A DNA stretch of 64,000 nucleotides. Origin: Callipepla californica brunnescens. Lineage: Eukaryota; Chordata; Aves; Galliformes; Odontophoridae. The position numbers were made by a program, and so were the translations under genes. The stretch spans positions 51,651,115 to 51,715,114 of the forward strand of contig JALIRH010000004.1 in NCBI GenBank assembly GCA_023055505.1, in the 5' to 3' direction. Of the stretch, positions 52,285-64,000 are shown piece after piece (positions within the stretch are counted from its first letter, which is position 1; each line of letters opens with the position of its first letter). Below the pieces are notes generated by a model. The model ran no database searches, was not told where the DNA came from, and worked only from the letters and a program-made list of their open reading frames with translations.

Positions 52285-54079
52285 GAAGCACAGTGCAAGG
52301 TGAGAAAACTCCAGAAAATTTAAAACCTTTTCCTAGAAAGAATTAACATACTCCTAGGGAAAGTGAACATTCATAAAAGAACAATCCTGCCACGTGGATC
52401 ATGGTCCATGGGGGACAGAGGTCCACATAGGTAGGGAACACATCTCCAACAATGGCCAACACCCAGGAGAAAATCCAAGACCAGAGCCAGGTGAATGGGA
52501 TTCCTTCCAGCATCATCACCCTGTGGTTTGGGGGCTTATAGCAGTAGCTTTAAAGACAAGATCCCAACCTGCATTCAGTCCTCCATATTGCTACAACCAA
52601 AGCGTGAAATTGAACTGATCAGGCAGTTTGGAGTTGTTACATCCTGCAAGAAGAATGCAGAGAGAACTTCATGCCACCTTCTCAACAAGAACAGGGAGAA
52701 AAAGGGAACCTTTAAGCAGCACGGAGTACTGGAATATCTCAAGCCATCTGAAGAGTGCTCTGCACCATGCAGGATACAAAGTAGATCCCCGCACAGGGGA
52801 GGTGGGAAACTGGAAAACATCACCTACTGCTGCTGTGCTGAGCACAGCTTTGAGATGCAGCTTTGTATCATGAATTAGAATTTGAATTGTTTGATGTGAA
52901 CCATTCAAAAGAAGCACAGCACATGGTTCCTTTGTGCATTCAGAGCTCTGTTATACACCAAATTCTTCCTCAGCAAATCCCACAGATGAATGCACAACTC
53001 CAAGGCACCAAATAAATAGCCTAGCATGACATTTAACTTGCTTCTAGGACCTAGAACAAACTCAGGTTCCAGTTTCACTTAGCCTCACACAAAGCAGTGT
53101 ACACCAAGCTACACTCTGGCTTCAAACACATCTCTTCTAGACCTACATTCTGTTTCCAGAGAAGTACTGCTGTCCCCAAGCATCCTGTTTCACTTTTAGA
53201 AGACCCATCATCTCCTCTAATCACACTTAGCCACTGAAATCACAACTTGGGCTGTGAACATAAAAGCCAGCAACCTGCCCTTGTTTGGAGCAGAGAATTC
53301 TCAGGGCTTTCAAAATGGCAGAGAAAAAGACAATCCCTTTGCATTTCAGTCTGAATTCAACTGGAACAGTTCAAGACGTTCAAAATTCAGGACAGGAGAT
53401 AAGTGATATTCACACACAATTACAGAAAAATATTTTCTTTGTTTGTTTGTTTTTTATCTTCTGAGAAAATGAGTTTATAAGGACTATTGCAACTAGTTTT
53501 TGGAAACCTGAAATGGACAGCCAACAATGTATAGGACAAGATTCTGAAGACATTCAGTAGAAAAGAGTTTAGTAAAGGCCAAAACAGCACCCACCAATAA
53601 CAACACGAGCTTGTGCAACCCAGCTTCAGGCAGCATCTACCATCTATAATCCTTGGAGGGATGTGTGTCAAAACTGGCGTCCATTTTCTTATCATCCCAC
53701 CAGCAGTAAAAAGCAGAGAGAATGGGACAGGCATTATGGATGCAACATTACTGGTCTTGCAGTAAAAATATTCACTAGGCCCAGGAAACAAGTTGAAGCT
53801 GTCAAGGAAAACAGGGTTTTCTGTTCCCTGGAGAATCCCAAAGCATCAAGCAATGTCAAACTCATTCAGCAACTCTCCTCATTTGAAACAAGTTCATTTT
53901 TTAGTAAGCCACAAACCCATCTGCAAGCAAATGTTTTAGGGAGTTCACCCTGGTTTTGGCTGAGATAAAGTTAATTCTCTTCATAGAAGCTGGCACAATG
54001 CTGTGTTTGGGATTTTTGATGTAAACAGCGGTGATAACACACCTGTGTTTTCAGTTACTGGCTTAAACTAAGTCAAGGA

Positions 54080-54148
54080 CTTAGGGGGTTGGACTTGATG
54101 ATCTCTAGAGATCCCTTCCAACCCCTACAATTCTGTGATTCTGTGACT
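54080..54148 (+). mobile_element. CR1 3' end fragment
   Basis: GGGGGTTGGACTTGATGATC, then TCTAGAGATCCCTTCCAACC and CCTACAATTCTGTGATTCTG form a well-preserved sense 3' tip with octamer repeats. Confidence 0.92.
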
Positions 54149-55082
54149 TGGCTGCTGCTCATGTTGGTGTGCCAGCAGGCAGGCTGGGAGGGGACACAGC
54201 CAGGAGAGCTGAGCCACACTGCCCAAAGGGATACCCCAATCCATCGGAAATAAAAGCTGAGGCAAGATGGATGAAGGGGAGGGCATCAAGAGTGATGGCA
54301 TTTGTCTTCCCAAGAAACTGCTACACACGATGAGCCCAGTTTCCCTGGGAATGGCTGAAGATCTGCCTGACAATGGGAAGCTGAAATGAATTTGAAGCTT
54401 TGCTTTATTTCAGTGCAAGGATTCTGCTTTACCTGGGCAACCGTCTCCGTTTCAGCCCAGGAGTTACTTTTACCTGTATTCCAATCCTCATCCCTCTGTG
54501 GGGGAGTGAGCGAGCAGCTGGATGGTGCTGAGCTGCCTGCCAGGGATGAACCACACCAGAAGAGGTCCTGTCTGTCATTAGCCAAATGGATACACAGCCA
54601 TTAAGTCTGACACTCGAGCACTCAGCAGCTTCTGAGGGTCAGGGAGATTTTTAAAAAGTATCATTAACCAGAAGTTTTTCCAGCAAAGCACTAATGTCTT
54701 TAGGTAAAGCAGCTCGCTGCAAAGAGCAAACTGTATCGAAGAAGTTCCTGTCTTTCCATGTATTAATCTTAGTGATTAATTATTTTACTAAAGGCTTAGC
54801 AATATATATCTTTTTTAATTGCATGCAAAGAATTTTCAGCTCTTACTGTGTTCATAATATGTTTGTGCAGCTCAGCAAAGTACATACCCCATTCCCTAAA
54901 TTAATAAGTTGTACTGCTTCTTTGTAAGGGCAACAAATGGAATTAAGCTGCCTGGGGAGCTATATTCTCTTGAGAACTCTTACTGGAGATTTAAATACAC
55001 TTTTTTTTTTTTTAGTAACTATCCTTTTGTTAGCACTTGAAGGGAAAAGCTGCATTCTGGGGACAGAAACTCATCATTAGGA

Positions 55083-55285
55083 CCCCCACGTCCAATCCCA
55101 CCCCACCATGCCTACTGAGCACATCCCTCAGTGCCACATCTCCACTGGTATTGATCCCAGCACTCCCTGGGCAGCCTGTGCCACTGCATTACTGCTCTCA
55201 TAAAGAAGAAATCTTTCCTAATATCCAACCTGCACCTCCTCTCGTGCAACTTGAGGACTTTACCTCTCATCCTCCCTTTTGCCAA
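55083..55285 (-). mobile_element. CR1 fragment
   Basis: CCCCACCATGCCTACTGAGC, ATCCCTCAGTGCCACATCTC, CCTGGGCAGCCTGTGCCACT, TTTCCTAATATCCAACCTGC and GTGCAACTTGAGGAC appear in antisense CR1 order. Confidence 0.92.
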
Positions 55286-55620
55286 GGACTAACCGAAGCC
55301 CAGAGGTTTTTCATCTACATTTCCCACTGGAGGAGAGATCAAGACCCCTGAAGTTTCCTCAGCTGCCTGAAGCTAGGCAAGTGTGAAGGACCCCTTCTAT
55401 CAGTCACCAGGACTGGCACTTGCTCTTGAAAAACAATTCCAAGGGGAAATCAAGTAGAATAAAAAGATTTCTTTTCCCAGCTGCACAGCCCTGAAACCAG
55501 CACCCCACAGCATATATTTCAAAGGCTGCTCACCTCCAAAGGCAAGGAGCCACACTATCACCACTGGGACACGGGTACTCAGTATTGCCACAAGCTGAAA
55601 GACATTGTCATTACACAGAA

Positions 55621-55765
55621 CCTCTCAAGTGGGAAGGGACCCACAAGGACCACGTCCAGCTCCTGGCTCCACACTGGACCATCTAAAATCCAAACTCAAT
55701 GGCTGAGAGCATTGTCCAAACTCTCCCTGAGCTCCAGGAAGCAGTGATGGGAGCACTGGGTCCAC
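55621..55765 (-). mobile_element. CR1 fragment of a different subfamily
   Basis: CCTCTCAAGTGGGAAGGGAC, CAGCTCCTGGCTCCACACTG, GGCTGAGAGCATTGTCCAAA and CTCCCTGAGCTCCAGGAAGC match a CR1 subfamily 3' region different from most copies here. It lies 335 bases from the preceding CR1 fragment in the same orientation. Confidence 0.8.
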
Positions 55766-56886
55766 TCTTAGGACACAGGAAAACAGGTCAGCCCAAAGCA
55801 GAAAGCAGCTCCCTGCACAGCCATGTCTCCATGAGTGTTCAGACATCTTCACACACACACTGGGGCAGAAGGGGAGAGCACAGGGTGGCACTGACAGGGT
55901 GACAGCAGTACAGCCTGAGCCGAATTCCCCCATGCTCCTAACTGCTTCCCGTGTAATTTATCAACAAGATTAATCGCAGCCATCGGAGCCTGCCTGAGCT
56001 GAATTATCTTCCAGCAGCTCTTCCTTGCAAGTTAGAGAGAAAAAGCCCAAGACAGCATATTAATCCTTAAAAAGTCAAACTCAAAGTCTTCTGCACTCAT
56101 GACTGAGCAAAAGCATAAATAAAACAAAAACCAAATACCATTTAACCAACTTAGGAAAGGTTACATTTCTGGAAATACTCAATGCTGCTCAGTAGCCATC
56201 CAAACCATTGCAGGCAGCGTGGCCACGACTGGGTAACTGGGAAGTCTGACAGCTCAAGCAGGAGAGGAGTCCTTTTCAGAGGACTGATTCTGCTTGTGGC
56301 TGCTAAGAAACACCAGGTATTTGGGTCACAGTCTGCACACAATGAAGGAGAGGAGCCACGAACTCCAGCATTACACGACCGTGGTCCTTAAACTGGTACA
56401 ACCACTAGAGATTCTTTTGCAATGGATCTGCCTGTGCTCCACTAATCCAGAACTGGCCTGTTTAGCAGCTGGTAGTAAAAAGAAAGTGCCAAGTCATCAG
56501 CTTCCACATTTAGGGATGATGAAATGCACTCGAAAACGCTCAGCACTTCTGCAATAATTATAACAAGCGCAAGTACTCACTTTGGGAAAGCATAATGTAT
56601 TCTGGTGAGCAGAATCACAGTGAAGTGGAAGCTTTCAGACACTTTTAAGGAGGAGAATGTGAAGACATATGTTCAGACAGATACAATTACCATCGTGGCC
56701 ACAAGTCCCTCTTAGGCAAGGACTGTAGGAAGGAGAAGCAGGTGAGTAAAACATAGAGGACATAATACTGAGGCTGTAAGTTGGCATAATGGAAGCTATA
56801 ACCTGGATGCGAAGCAAGCTGGGCTGCTACTGCAGCAGTGTCACTCACTTTTCAGTTTTCCTAACTGAGGAGGTGCTCTAGCTGTT

Positions 56887-56903
56887 CAAACAAACAAACA
56901 AAC
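56887..56903. repeat. short CAAA tandem repeat
   Basis: Four tandem CAAA units plus a partial one. A similar run on the opposite strand (TTTG units) lies at 53437-53455. Confidence 0.85.
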
Positions 56904-58208
56904 CCTTCTTCTCCTGGGGCAGTATTCCACAACTGCCTGCTTCCTCTGCTTCCCGTAAAGGGCTCAATATTATCAATACCTTATCAGAAGTCTCACGTGA
57001 AGTTCCCACTCCGTGCTGGCCTCTTGCACCAGATCTCTGACATCCCATGTGGAACAGGGCCTTTCCTGCAGCACAGCCATCAGGCAAGGCTTCCTCCCTT
57101 TGCTTAACAACAAACTACTCATGGAACTTACAGGACCTTAATACTAATTTGGAGAATCTAATAACATAATAATCTAATAACAAGATCTGGATCTAACTTG
57201 CTTTGCAATGAGGTAATGGAGTAAAAAAAGTTAGTAAGAAGAAAAAGAACTACACATGCACACAACCTCAACCATCACCAGGGAAACTGTTAAAATATAG
57301 CAAGGAAAGAAATCCCCACAATATCAACATCAGTCTGAAGCCAGGAATTATCAAAAACACAGTGCAGTTTCACAGATGCATCTTCTCTGCAGCATTTCAA
57401 GCAGCAACCAGTTCTTTTCAGCAAAGATTTAAGAGCAGAGGTCGCCTGCTGAACACTGAGGTTGGCAGTTTTATCTTGTTAGTTAACTGTAGAATCCCTC
57501 TGCCTGGCAGGGTACAAGCATGCAAGTACTAACAATATTCGACTGAGATGGGGCAGCCTTATCTGAATAAGAGGAAGGTGATGGTGAGCACAGAAGGGCT
57601 AATAGCACATCTGCACAGAGGAACAGCTCAGCCCTCCCCCAGGACCTCTTCCCAGACAGTCAGGGATTTCCATTTTTATTTTATTTTTTTTGCTGTAAAA
57701 CTTCATCCACAGAGACAATGAGATGATGATGGCACCGTCCCAAGCTGAGTGCAGCAAAGATGTGTTCCTCCCTCATCCCCGACGGGCAGCTCTGCTAATT
57801 CCAAAGGATTGATGGCAAGGCATCAGGCGGTCAGCTCCAAGATGAATCACGTCTCCTCCCATCACACAACTGCTCTCCAAAGGGCAGGAAGGCAAATCCT
57901 GCTCCCCACAGTTCTACCAACACTTCTACTTTCTGGAAGCCCTACATTCTAGTGCTGTGTGACTGTGAGATCCCCAGCTTGACTTGTGCACTCAGGTGCA
58001 TTCCTGAACTCTCAAAGCTAGGAGCTGTGACTGCTAGCAGGAAAGGTCCCTGCCTACCACCTGCTCCTGCTGGCTCTTCCATAGCAATCCTGTGATGACC
58101 TCCTGCTCTGCTGAAACTTCACACGTAAACAAATCACACTATACGTGATAACAGCACCTCAAAGACAGACAGAAAGTACAAGAAGGATCCAAAAGGCAGG
58201 CAGTCGTA

Positions 58209-58308
58209 GACAAGTTTGAATCCTTGCCCTGACACAGATTGCCTGGGTAACCTTAGACAAATTACTTCATCTATCCGGGATGCAATTCCTCATCTGTAAG
58301 GTCAGAAC
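58209..58308 (+). mobile_element. MIR-like SINE
   Basis: The order GTTTGAATCCTTGCCCTGAC, CCTGGGTAACCTTAGACAAA, TTACTTCATCTATCC, CAATTCCTCATCTGTAAGGT follows the conserved core and 3' part of the MIR family of tRNA-derived SINEs. The similarity is from memory of the consensus but extends over about 100 bases. It is ancient and diverged, as expected in a bird. Confidence 0.8.
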
Positions 58309-61300
58309 ATCAGAGGTTGCTCCACAGCATATCCCGGAACAGCCCAGAAGGACAATGAGTCACCAAAGTCACTGAGTTTTGATGGATGGCATCTCCACAG
58401 CATCAAAACAGCCACAGTGATGGCTGGTACAAGCACGCTCCTACAATAAAGGAAAATCTAATCAGAAGGAAGAGAAACATCACTTGGATAACAAGACAGC
58501 CGTTCCAGGAGGAAAAGCAAGTCAAGATTCTTTACTTCCTCACCTCACCCACCCATAAATAAGTCCTTTAACTGGAAAGTACAGAAAGCAACTGCCTTTG
58601 ACCCAGTGCCAGAAATTGGCTCTCAAATCAACTGCACAACAGTATTTCCTCCCAGAGCAGAAATTTTCTCAGTGTTTCTCTGCCTCGTATTTGTAACTGC
58701 TTAGTCATCACAACAAGTCTGGGCTAAAGCCACGGTCTTGATCAGCATTGGAGGATGAGCTGGATGACAGATAGAAGGAGCTGCTCATTGGCAGGGCCAT
58801 TTGGGGGATTGTCACTAGCAGAGTCTTCCCTCTGTGGGACCAGCCCCCCCTCCTGACGGCAGAGAGATGTAAGGCATGCATTTTTCACAGCCACCTGGAA
58901 CCAGTCCATCTGGAGCATCTGCTTTGTGTTTGCATCGCTCACACAATCTTTCCATTGGCTTGTCCTCTGCTGAGATGCAAGCACTTAAATCTAGGCTCAC
59001 ATCTGCGGTTCTAGATGTATCTACCTGTCATAATTTGTCTCTGTGATAATCACTCAAATAATCACAGCAAAAATTGCGACAGAGACCTAAACTCTGCTTC
59101 TGGTGAAATCATCTGCAAGCTCAGAATGAAGAACAGGCTTGAGAGCTTTGCTGTATCAAGCCCTAAATAATGGAGGTGGGAAGGGAACAGCGACTGCAGC
59201 TTTTCAAGATGCTATGGGAGCTAAGTGAGACTTTGCATGAACACTCAGACAAGACAGAATCCAAACATAACTGCCTTGACACATCCTTATTCAAACCCTA
59301 AGAAACACTGCAGAGAATGTCGCCTCCATAGCAATGCAAGCAAGAGCACAGGAACAAAAGCATGGTACACTAGCCCTGCCAGTCTGCTTCCACGTAAGCA
59401 ATCAGTGCCATAAAAACACTCTAAAAGATTCCCTCTTTCTGCTCATTAAGAAGTGAGAGAAGAAGAGAAGGAGACAGAAGTTCTCCAGTCTGGTGTTGTA
59501 GTTCTGATGGTAGTTTATCGGGGCAGAGGGAGAGAATAATTTGCTCATTTCAATCTGTCTTTCTGACCATATCCTGGATGGCATAGCCATGAGCAAAAAA
59601 ATATGGACACCCATACTGGAGCTGTCAGAGAAAGGCACAAACCAAAGTACCTCCTGCCCTTCAGGAGCTTCCATTTTGCTTCCACCCCACACACATCCTA
59701 CCTCCTGCCTCCACTGACCAGCTCTTCTGTTATACAGGAGATGTCAGCAAAGCACATCATCCTAGCAACTGCTGGAGCACTTTTGAACTGGAGATTGCTC
59801 ACCCACACCTCAACACTCAGGAGGTGAGGCAAGCCAGATATCTGTGTCCAGCTAAGTAGAGGACAACGTAAGATGCAAAGTAGAGGACAACTTAACACGG
59901 ATGAAACTACAGGAGGCCTTCAGGAAGGGAGCCTGGAACTTGTTTAGCAAGGAATATTACACAACAAGGACTTCAGAGGTGACTTCTGTATTCATTAAGA
60001 CGGAAATGAAATCACATGGGGCAGTCATAGGACAGGAAAGCAAACTGCTGAAGCTTCAGTATCCACAAGGACCATTTCTTTCCCAGATCCTCCAGACTTT
60101 CCAGGAAGGAAAAAAATAAAAGAAACCAACCTCTTCTCAAACAGTAAAACAATATCAGTAATTCCTCAAAGAGGCACTTGCACCAGTGAATTCAAATCAC
60201 ACAATCCCCTGAGCAAAGAGGCTATAAAAACACAGATCATTAATGGCAAGCAAGCACACTTCAGATGCAATTCAATCTGGGCTGCATACCATTTAAGCAA
60301 AAGGAGGTCATCTTTATTTCCAACTCTAAATGTCTTTTTTATTATTATTTTTGCTTCTTATTAGCAGTGTGGGACAGAACTGAAACAATCTCCCATTTTT
60401 ATATGAACCTCGCACGCAGCAAGCACAAAAGCCTGAGGCCAAGCTGGGCCAAAAGAAAACTTCAGGCCTTCCCCATTATATCTGTGGGGTTGGGGCTAAT
60501 TACCTGAGGCTGAAGTGTGGTATGAGACATGGGGCAGTGCCTGGAGCGCACCTGTCCTCACACCCTGCTGCTGGATAGCAGAAGTGAAGCATGTCTGTCT
60601 GCCTTCCTGCCCTTCCTGAGCAGTGAATCCCACTTTTCTACAGGAGGAACAGAAGCCCCAGCCCAAATCATTAAAATAGCTAAGGAAAAGAAAATAGGAT
60701 CAAACTTTAAATACAAGGAAGTATCACCAGGAAAACACTTTCTTCCATCTCCTGAAAATGCCCAACGACACAAAGCAGTCCTGAAGCTCTTGAAAGAACA
60801 AACACCCTGTCAGGCTGAGATCCAGAACTCGAAACCTCTTCTTCATAGGTAATTTTTTACTAAGTTATGAGCAGCCTGAACCGTGACTTTGAATGAAAGA
60901 GCCAACTCAGCTTCCACTGGAGCTCCAACACTGCAACGCCAGCATAAATTTTAATAAAATAGCAACATAAACGTAGTCTTTTTACCCCTTGAAATGTTGC
61001 TGTATATGAAATGAGACTCTCGGGTCTCTAAATAACAGCCTACCCAAGCACTACAATGAACTACTGTTTGGCCCTAGTAAGTAGCTACTCTACTGCAGCA
61101 ACCTGACAGTGATTCAGAGAGCTGCCCTTCACTATTCAGAGCCATAATGCCACTCCAGATAGCAATAAATTGATTGTCAGGTCTGCTACTACTATTTTTT
61201 TTTTGGCCAATTAGTCTATGCCCCCATCACCAAACAACTCACAAAGAGCATTAAAAGAACTTTAAAAACAACAACCGCCACCAAAACACAACAGCCTCTC

Positions 61301-64000
61301 TTCTTGCTGTCATTACACTGATTTAAATGGAGGTCAATGTGAGAGATCAAAGATAGTTTAAATACACAGTGTTCCTTGTGCCTGCTGATGCACCATAATG
61401 CAAACCAGCCTCTAACCAGAAGGGAAGGCTGAGAGAAATATTATTCCTTTGAGGAAGAATTCTTGTGGTGTTTCTTGCACGCTGCTTTGATGTGACCACA
61501 TCTGACCACAGTCACTTTCACACAGAGACAGTTGGGCCTAAAGGGTTGAACAATGGTAAGGATCCTTCATTGCCTGCTACAGCTGCGAGCACAGTCTATA
61601 GTACACATACGTACCTTTATAAAGCCATTTAATTTTATTTTCTCTAAATCATGGAACAATCACACCCATCCCACAGTTAAGGTAGGAATAAACATTAACA
61701 TTTATAAGAAATATTTATTTCTAACTTCTCCCAAAAGGCTCCTTCATGAATTTTCTCCGCTTGTCTCTAACCCAAGTAGAATTTGGCTTGCAAAGACTGC
61801 CATAAATCAGACAGCAAAACAGAGAAGAGATTCTTTTTCATACAAATGCTTTACCCTGAGGGATGTACCTCAAAGAGACCAGCCTAGAAAACCTGGAGCT
61901 GCTTATTTACAAACCTGTTACAGGGGCCAGCATTTGAGAACTTAAAGACTCCAGAGTTACAAGAAGAAAATCTGACAGCATCCAATGAGAAGTATGGGCT
62001 GCTTTCTGCTAACAGATTTCATTTATGGGATGTACATGGATTTCCATAGTAAAATGGTGACTCAGGACAAGCTGGCATCACTCCCACTGGGAATGTGCTG
62101 AACAGAGAGAAATGGAAAGGGGAAGAGAGCATTGCTTGAGTAGAACACGGATAACCTCTCCCTCTCAGATCAGGCACACTGGAGATCTGTACCCAGCATG
62201 GATGTACATTACATAGAAGGGCTTTTTTTGTACCTTTTCTCATTTTTCTCAGCTTCCCTTGGGCTCCTGAAAAAGCATCAGCATCAACTGCAACAGAGGG
62301 AGGAAAATAGCTTCTCTTGAATTCAGCCACAAAGAGAGAGGTGGGAGGAGACAATACCAAAGCAAATAAAGGCAAATTTCAGCAAGAAAACTCTTCAGAC
62401 AGGGTACTGAAATTATTCAAGTGATGCTGTGAGTGGAGCACATCGGCAGGAAAAAGGACAGATGTCACTTGGATAAAGCACTGACAAGGGCAGACGATGA
62501 ATGCACCCATTCTGGATTTCCCTATGGCACAGCACAGCCCCAACACCTTTTCTTTTTGCAGAGCAGCAGATTCATTTCAGGACAGAGCTGGCTTTGGAGC
62601 CCGCATTGTAAATTTGCTTCAGTGAGCTGAAGCAGAACAGCTTGTTCTTCCATCCACATCTCACCCAACTGCACAGCCTCGGGAGATATCAGGATGTCTC
62701 ATGGTGACAAATGACCTCATACCCAGCACCTGCCTTCTGGAGGATGGCAGGACCATGCTTAACTCCACCTGGATGGCTGCAAACCTGGAGAATGAGGGAT
62801 ACAAACAGTGCAGTTGTGGTCCTCAGTACTAGAGGCAAGTCAAGGCCACACACAGCTTTGATCTGCAGCACATCTGTGAGGAGGAAGAACAGACTCACAA
62901 CCAAGTCCACCTCCTTGTTATATGGATACCAACAGACCCACAGAAATAGCAAACAGCCACAGCACATGTGGCTCCTGTCCACTGTCTCCTGACCACCCCC
63001 ACTCTGGACTTTGTGCTATAAAGGCAGGAGACCCTCGGAGCATGCACACCAGTCAAGCTGAGGTTAAAACAAGACAGGAAAGCTTTAACATATTTTTGCC
63101 ACCTAAAAGCACATGATCACTATGAACAGCAAATGTATACCATGTTCCCCCGTTCACTTCAGGGCAATATTTACTGTTTAATCTTCCTCATTACAGCATC
63201 AGATACAAAGCAAGCACGTTCACTTTTGAGTTAAGATTGCAAATCCAAATCTCTGATGGATGAGCTGCCTTGCACACTGATGTATCTTTAACACTTCCCT
63301 GCCAATCATACCAAACAACAGCCATGTATGCAGAATGAAGATACCTCAGCAGTGTGACAGAAGAACAAAATACACTGGGAAGGAGGGATTAGATTGCCTT
63401 AATTCCCTGACTCCCATTCCCCACTTTCTGCCAGCCATGGCATAGCACAGTGGGAATACACTCATTCTGCACCAACAGCAAGAACAGGAGTTGTAATTCT
63501 GTGGTTAACATCCCGCGTTTTCCAAACAAAGCAGAATACCCACATTGGAAAAGTGAAATATTTCATTTACAAGAGCAGATGAAGAAATCTGAAGAGTTTG
63601 GGTGGTTTCAGAACAACAAGCACAGCAAAAGCATGATTGTTTCTGAACTCCCCAGGGCTGACTCTGTTTAAGCCTTTAGATAACTAAGAAGAGCAGATAG
63701 ATCCCAAACCCCTTGCAATGGCAGAACTGCAGCATTTGGGAAAATACAAACACCACCAAACAATGTTCTGGACTGCCACAGTTGGGGGATGAAGAGTCTT
63801 AATCAACTGCTGTAATGTTTAGCACTTGTACTTTTTCATTGGACTTTCCTAGGAGTAGGAAAAATTCCACTAAAAAGACAGAGTAGTCAAGACAGGAGAG
63901 GCAAGATCATTTGCACTGTGGAATTAGTTTCTGAAACTTCTCTCTGCTGAATTCCACATGCTGCTGGCTAGCCCCTGTGTTTTTTTTGTCCCCACTGCAG

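Larger units (their letters stand above)
34801..64000. other. sequence 5' of the SLC35F4 start exon, distal part, no gene recognised
   Basis: No open frame on either strand shows a recognisable domain or a convincing splice-bounded exon. Repeats: CR1 fragments at about 34801-35060, 37812-37945, 44222-44312, 52243-52284, 54080-54148, 55083-55285 and 55621-55765; a MIR-like SINE at 58209-58308; a possible ancient SINE at 49031-49125. Short homopolymers occur at 43885-43896 and 55001-55013, with CAAA-type runs at 53437-53455 and 56887-56903. The rest looks like unique intronic or intergenic DNA. It may be intron if SLC35F4 has a more distal first exon, as I would expect for a gene that is very large in mammals. 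Confidence 0.55.

Noticed and set aside
1..64000. CRISPR arrays, tRNA or rRNA genes, endogenous retroviral LTR pairs, bacterial-type operons
   Set aside because: None of the defining patterns is visible. The sequence reads as vertebrate intron and flank with CR1 repeats.

Overview
The window looks like nuclear DNA of a bird. It holds about twenty fragments of the CR1 non-LTR retrotransposon (the dominant interspersed repeat of bird genomes), one MIR-like SINE, a few homopolymer tracts, very little coding sequence and no CpG island. A chicken-like or other galliform genome is plausible, but the sequence does not fix the species.

I can support one protein-coding gene, on the minus strand. Two exons encode the N-terminal part of a solute carrier family 35 subfamily F protein, best matched from memory to SLC35F4, with SLC35F3 as the close paralogue. 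The first coding exon (20605 down to 20530) carries an ATG with an in-frame stop 15 bases before it, and ends at a GT donor in phase 1. The second (5771 down to 5474) has a strong pyrimidine tract and AG acceptor, restores the frame across the junction, encodes the first transmembrane helix and most of the second, and ends at a phase 2 GT donor. The intron between them is 14.76 kb. The next exon, expected at lower coordinates, was not found in positions 1-5473, so that intron continues off the left end.

Layout: 1-5473 is the following intron, with four CR1 fragments. 5474-5771 is the second exon found. 5772-20529 is the intron, with one CR1 fragment near 17.4 kb, a 26-base T tract and two somewhat CpG-richer patches. 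20530-20605 is the start exon. 20606-64000 is sequence 5' of that start, either 5' flank or (if a longer isoform starts further upstream) intron. It contains most of the CR1 copies, including a three-fragment cluster at 26.05-26.81 kb that keeps a decayed piece of the CR1 pol reading frame. It also contains an ancient inverted-repeat element at 33.69 kb, a MIR-like SINE at 58.2 kb and a possible second ancient SINE at 49.0 kb.

The other open frames are short, overlap on both strands, lack recognisable domains and are what noncoding vertebrate DNA gives by chance. I found no operon, CRISPR array, RNA gene, provirus or unknown multi-gene system. The most useful results are the SLC35F4 exon pair with its short N-terminus, the ancient repeats, and a few sequence blocks worth a conservation check.
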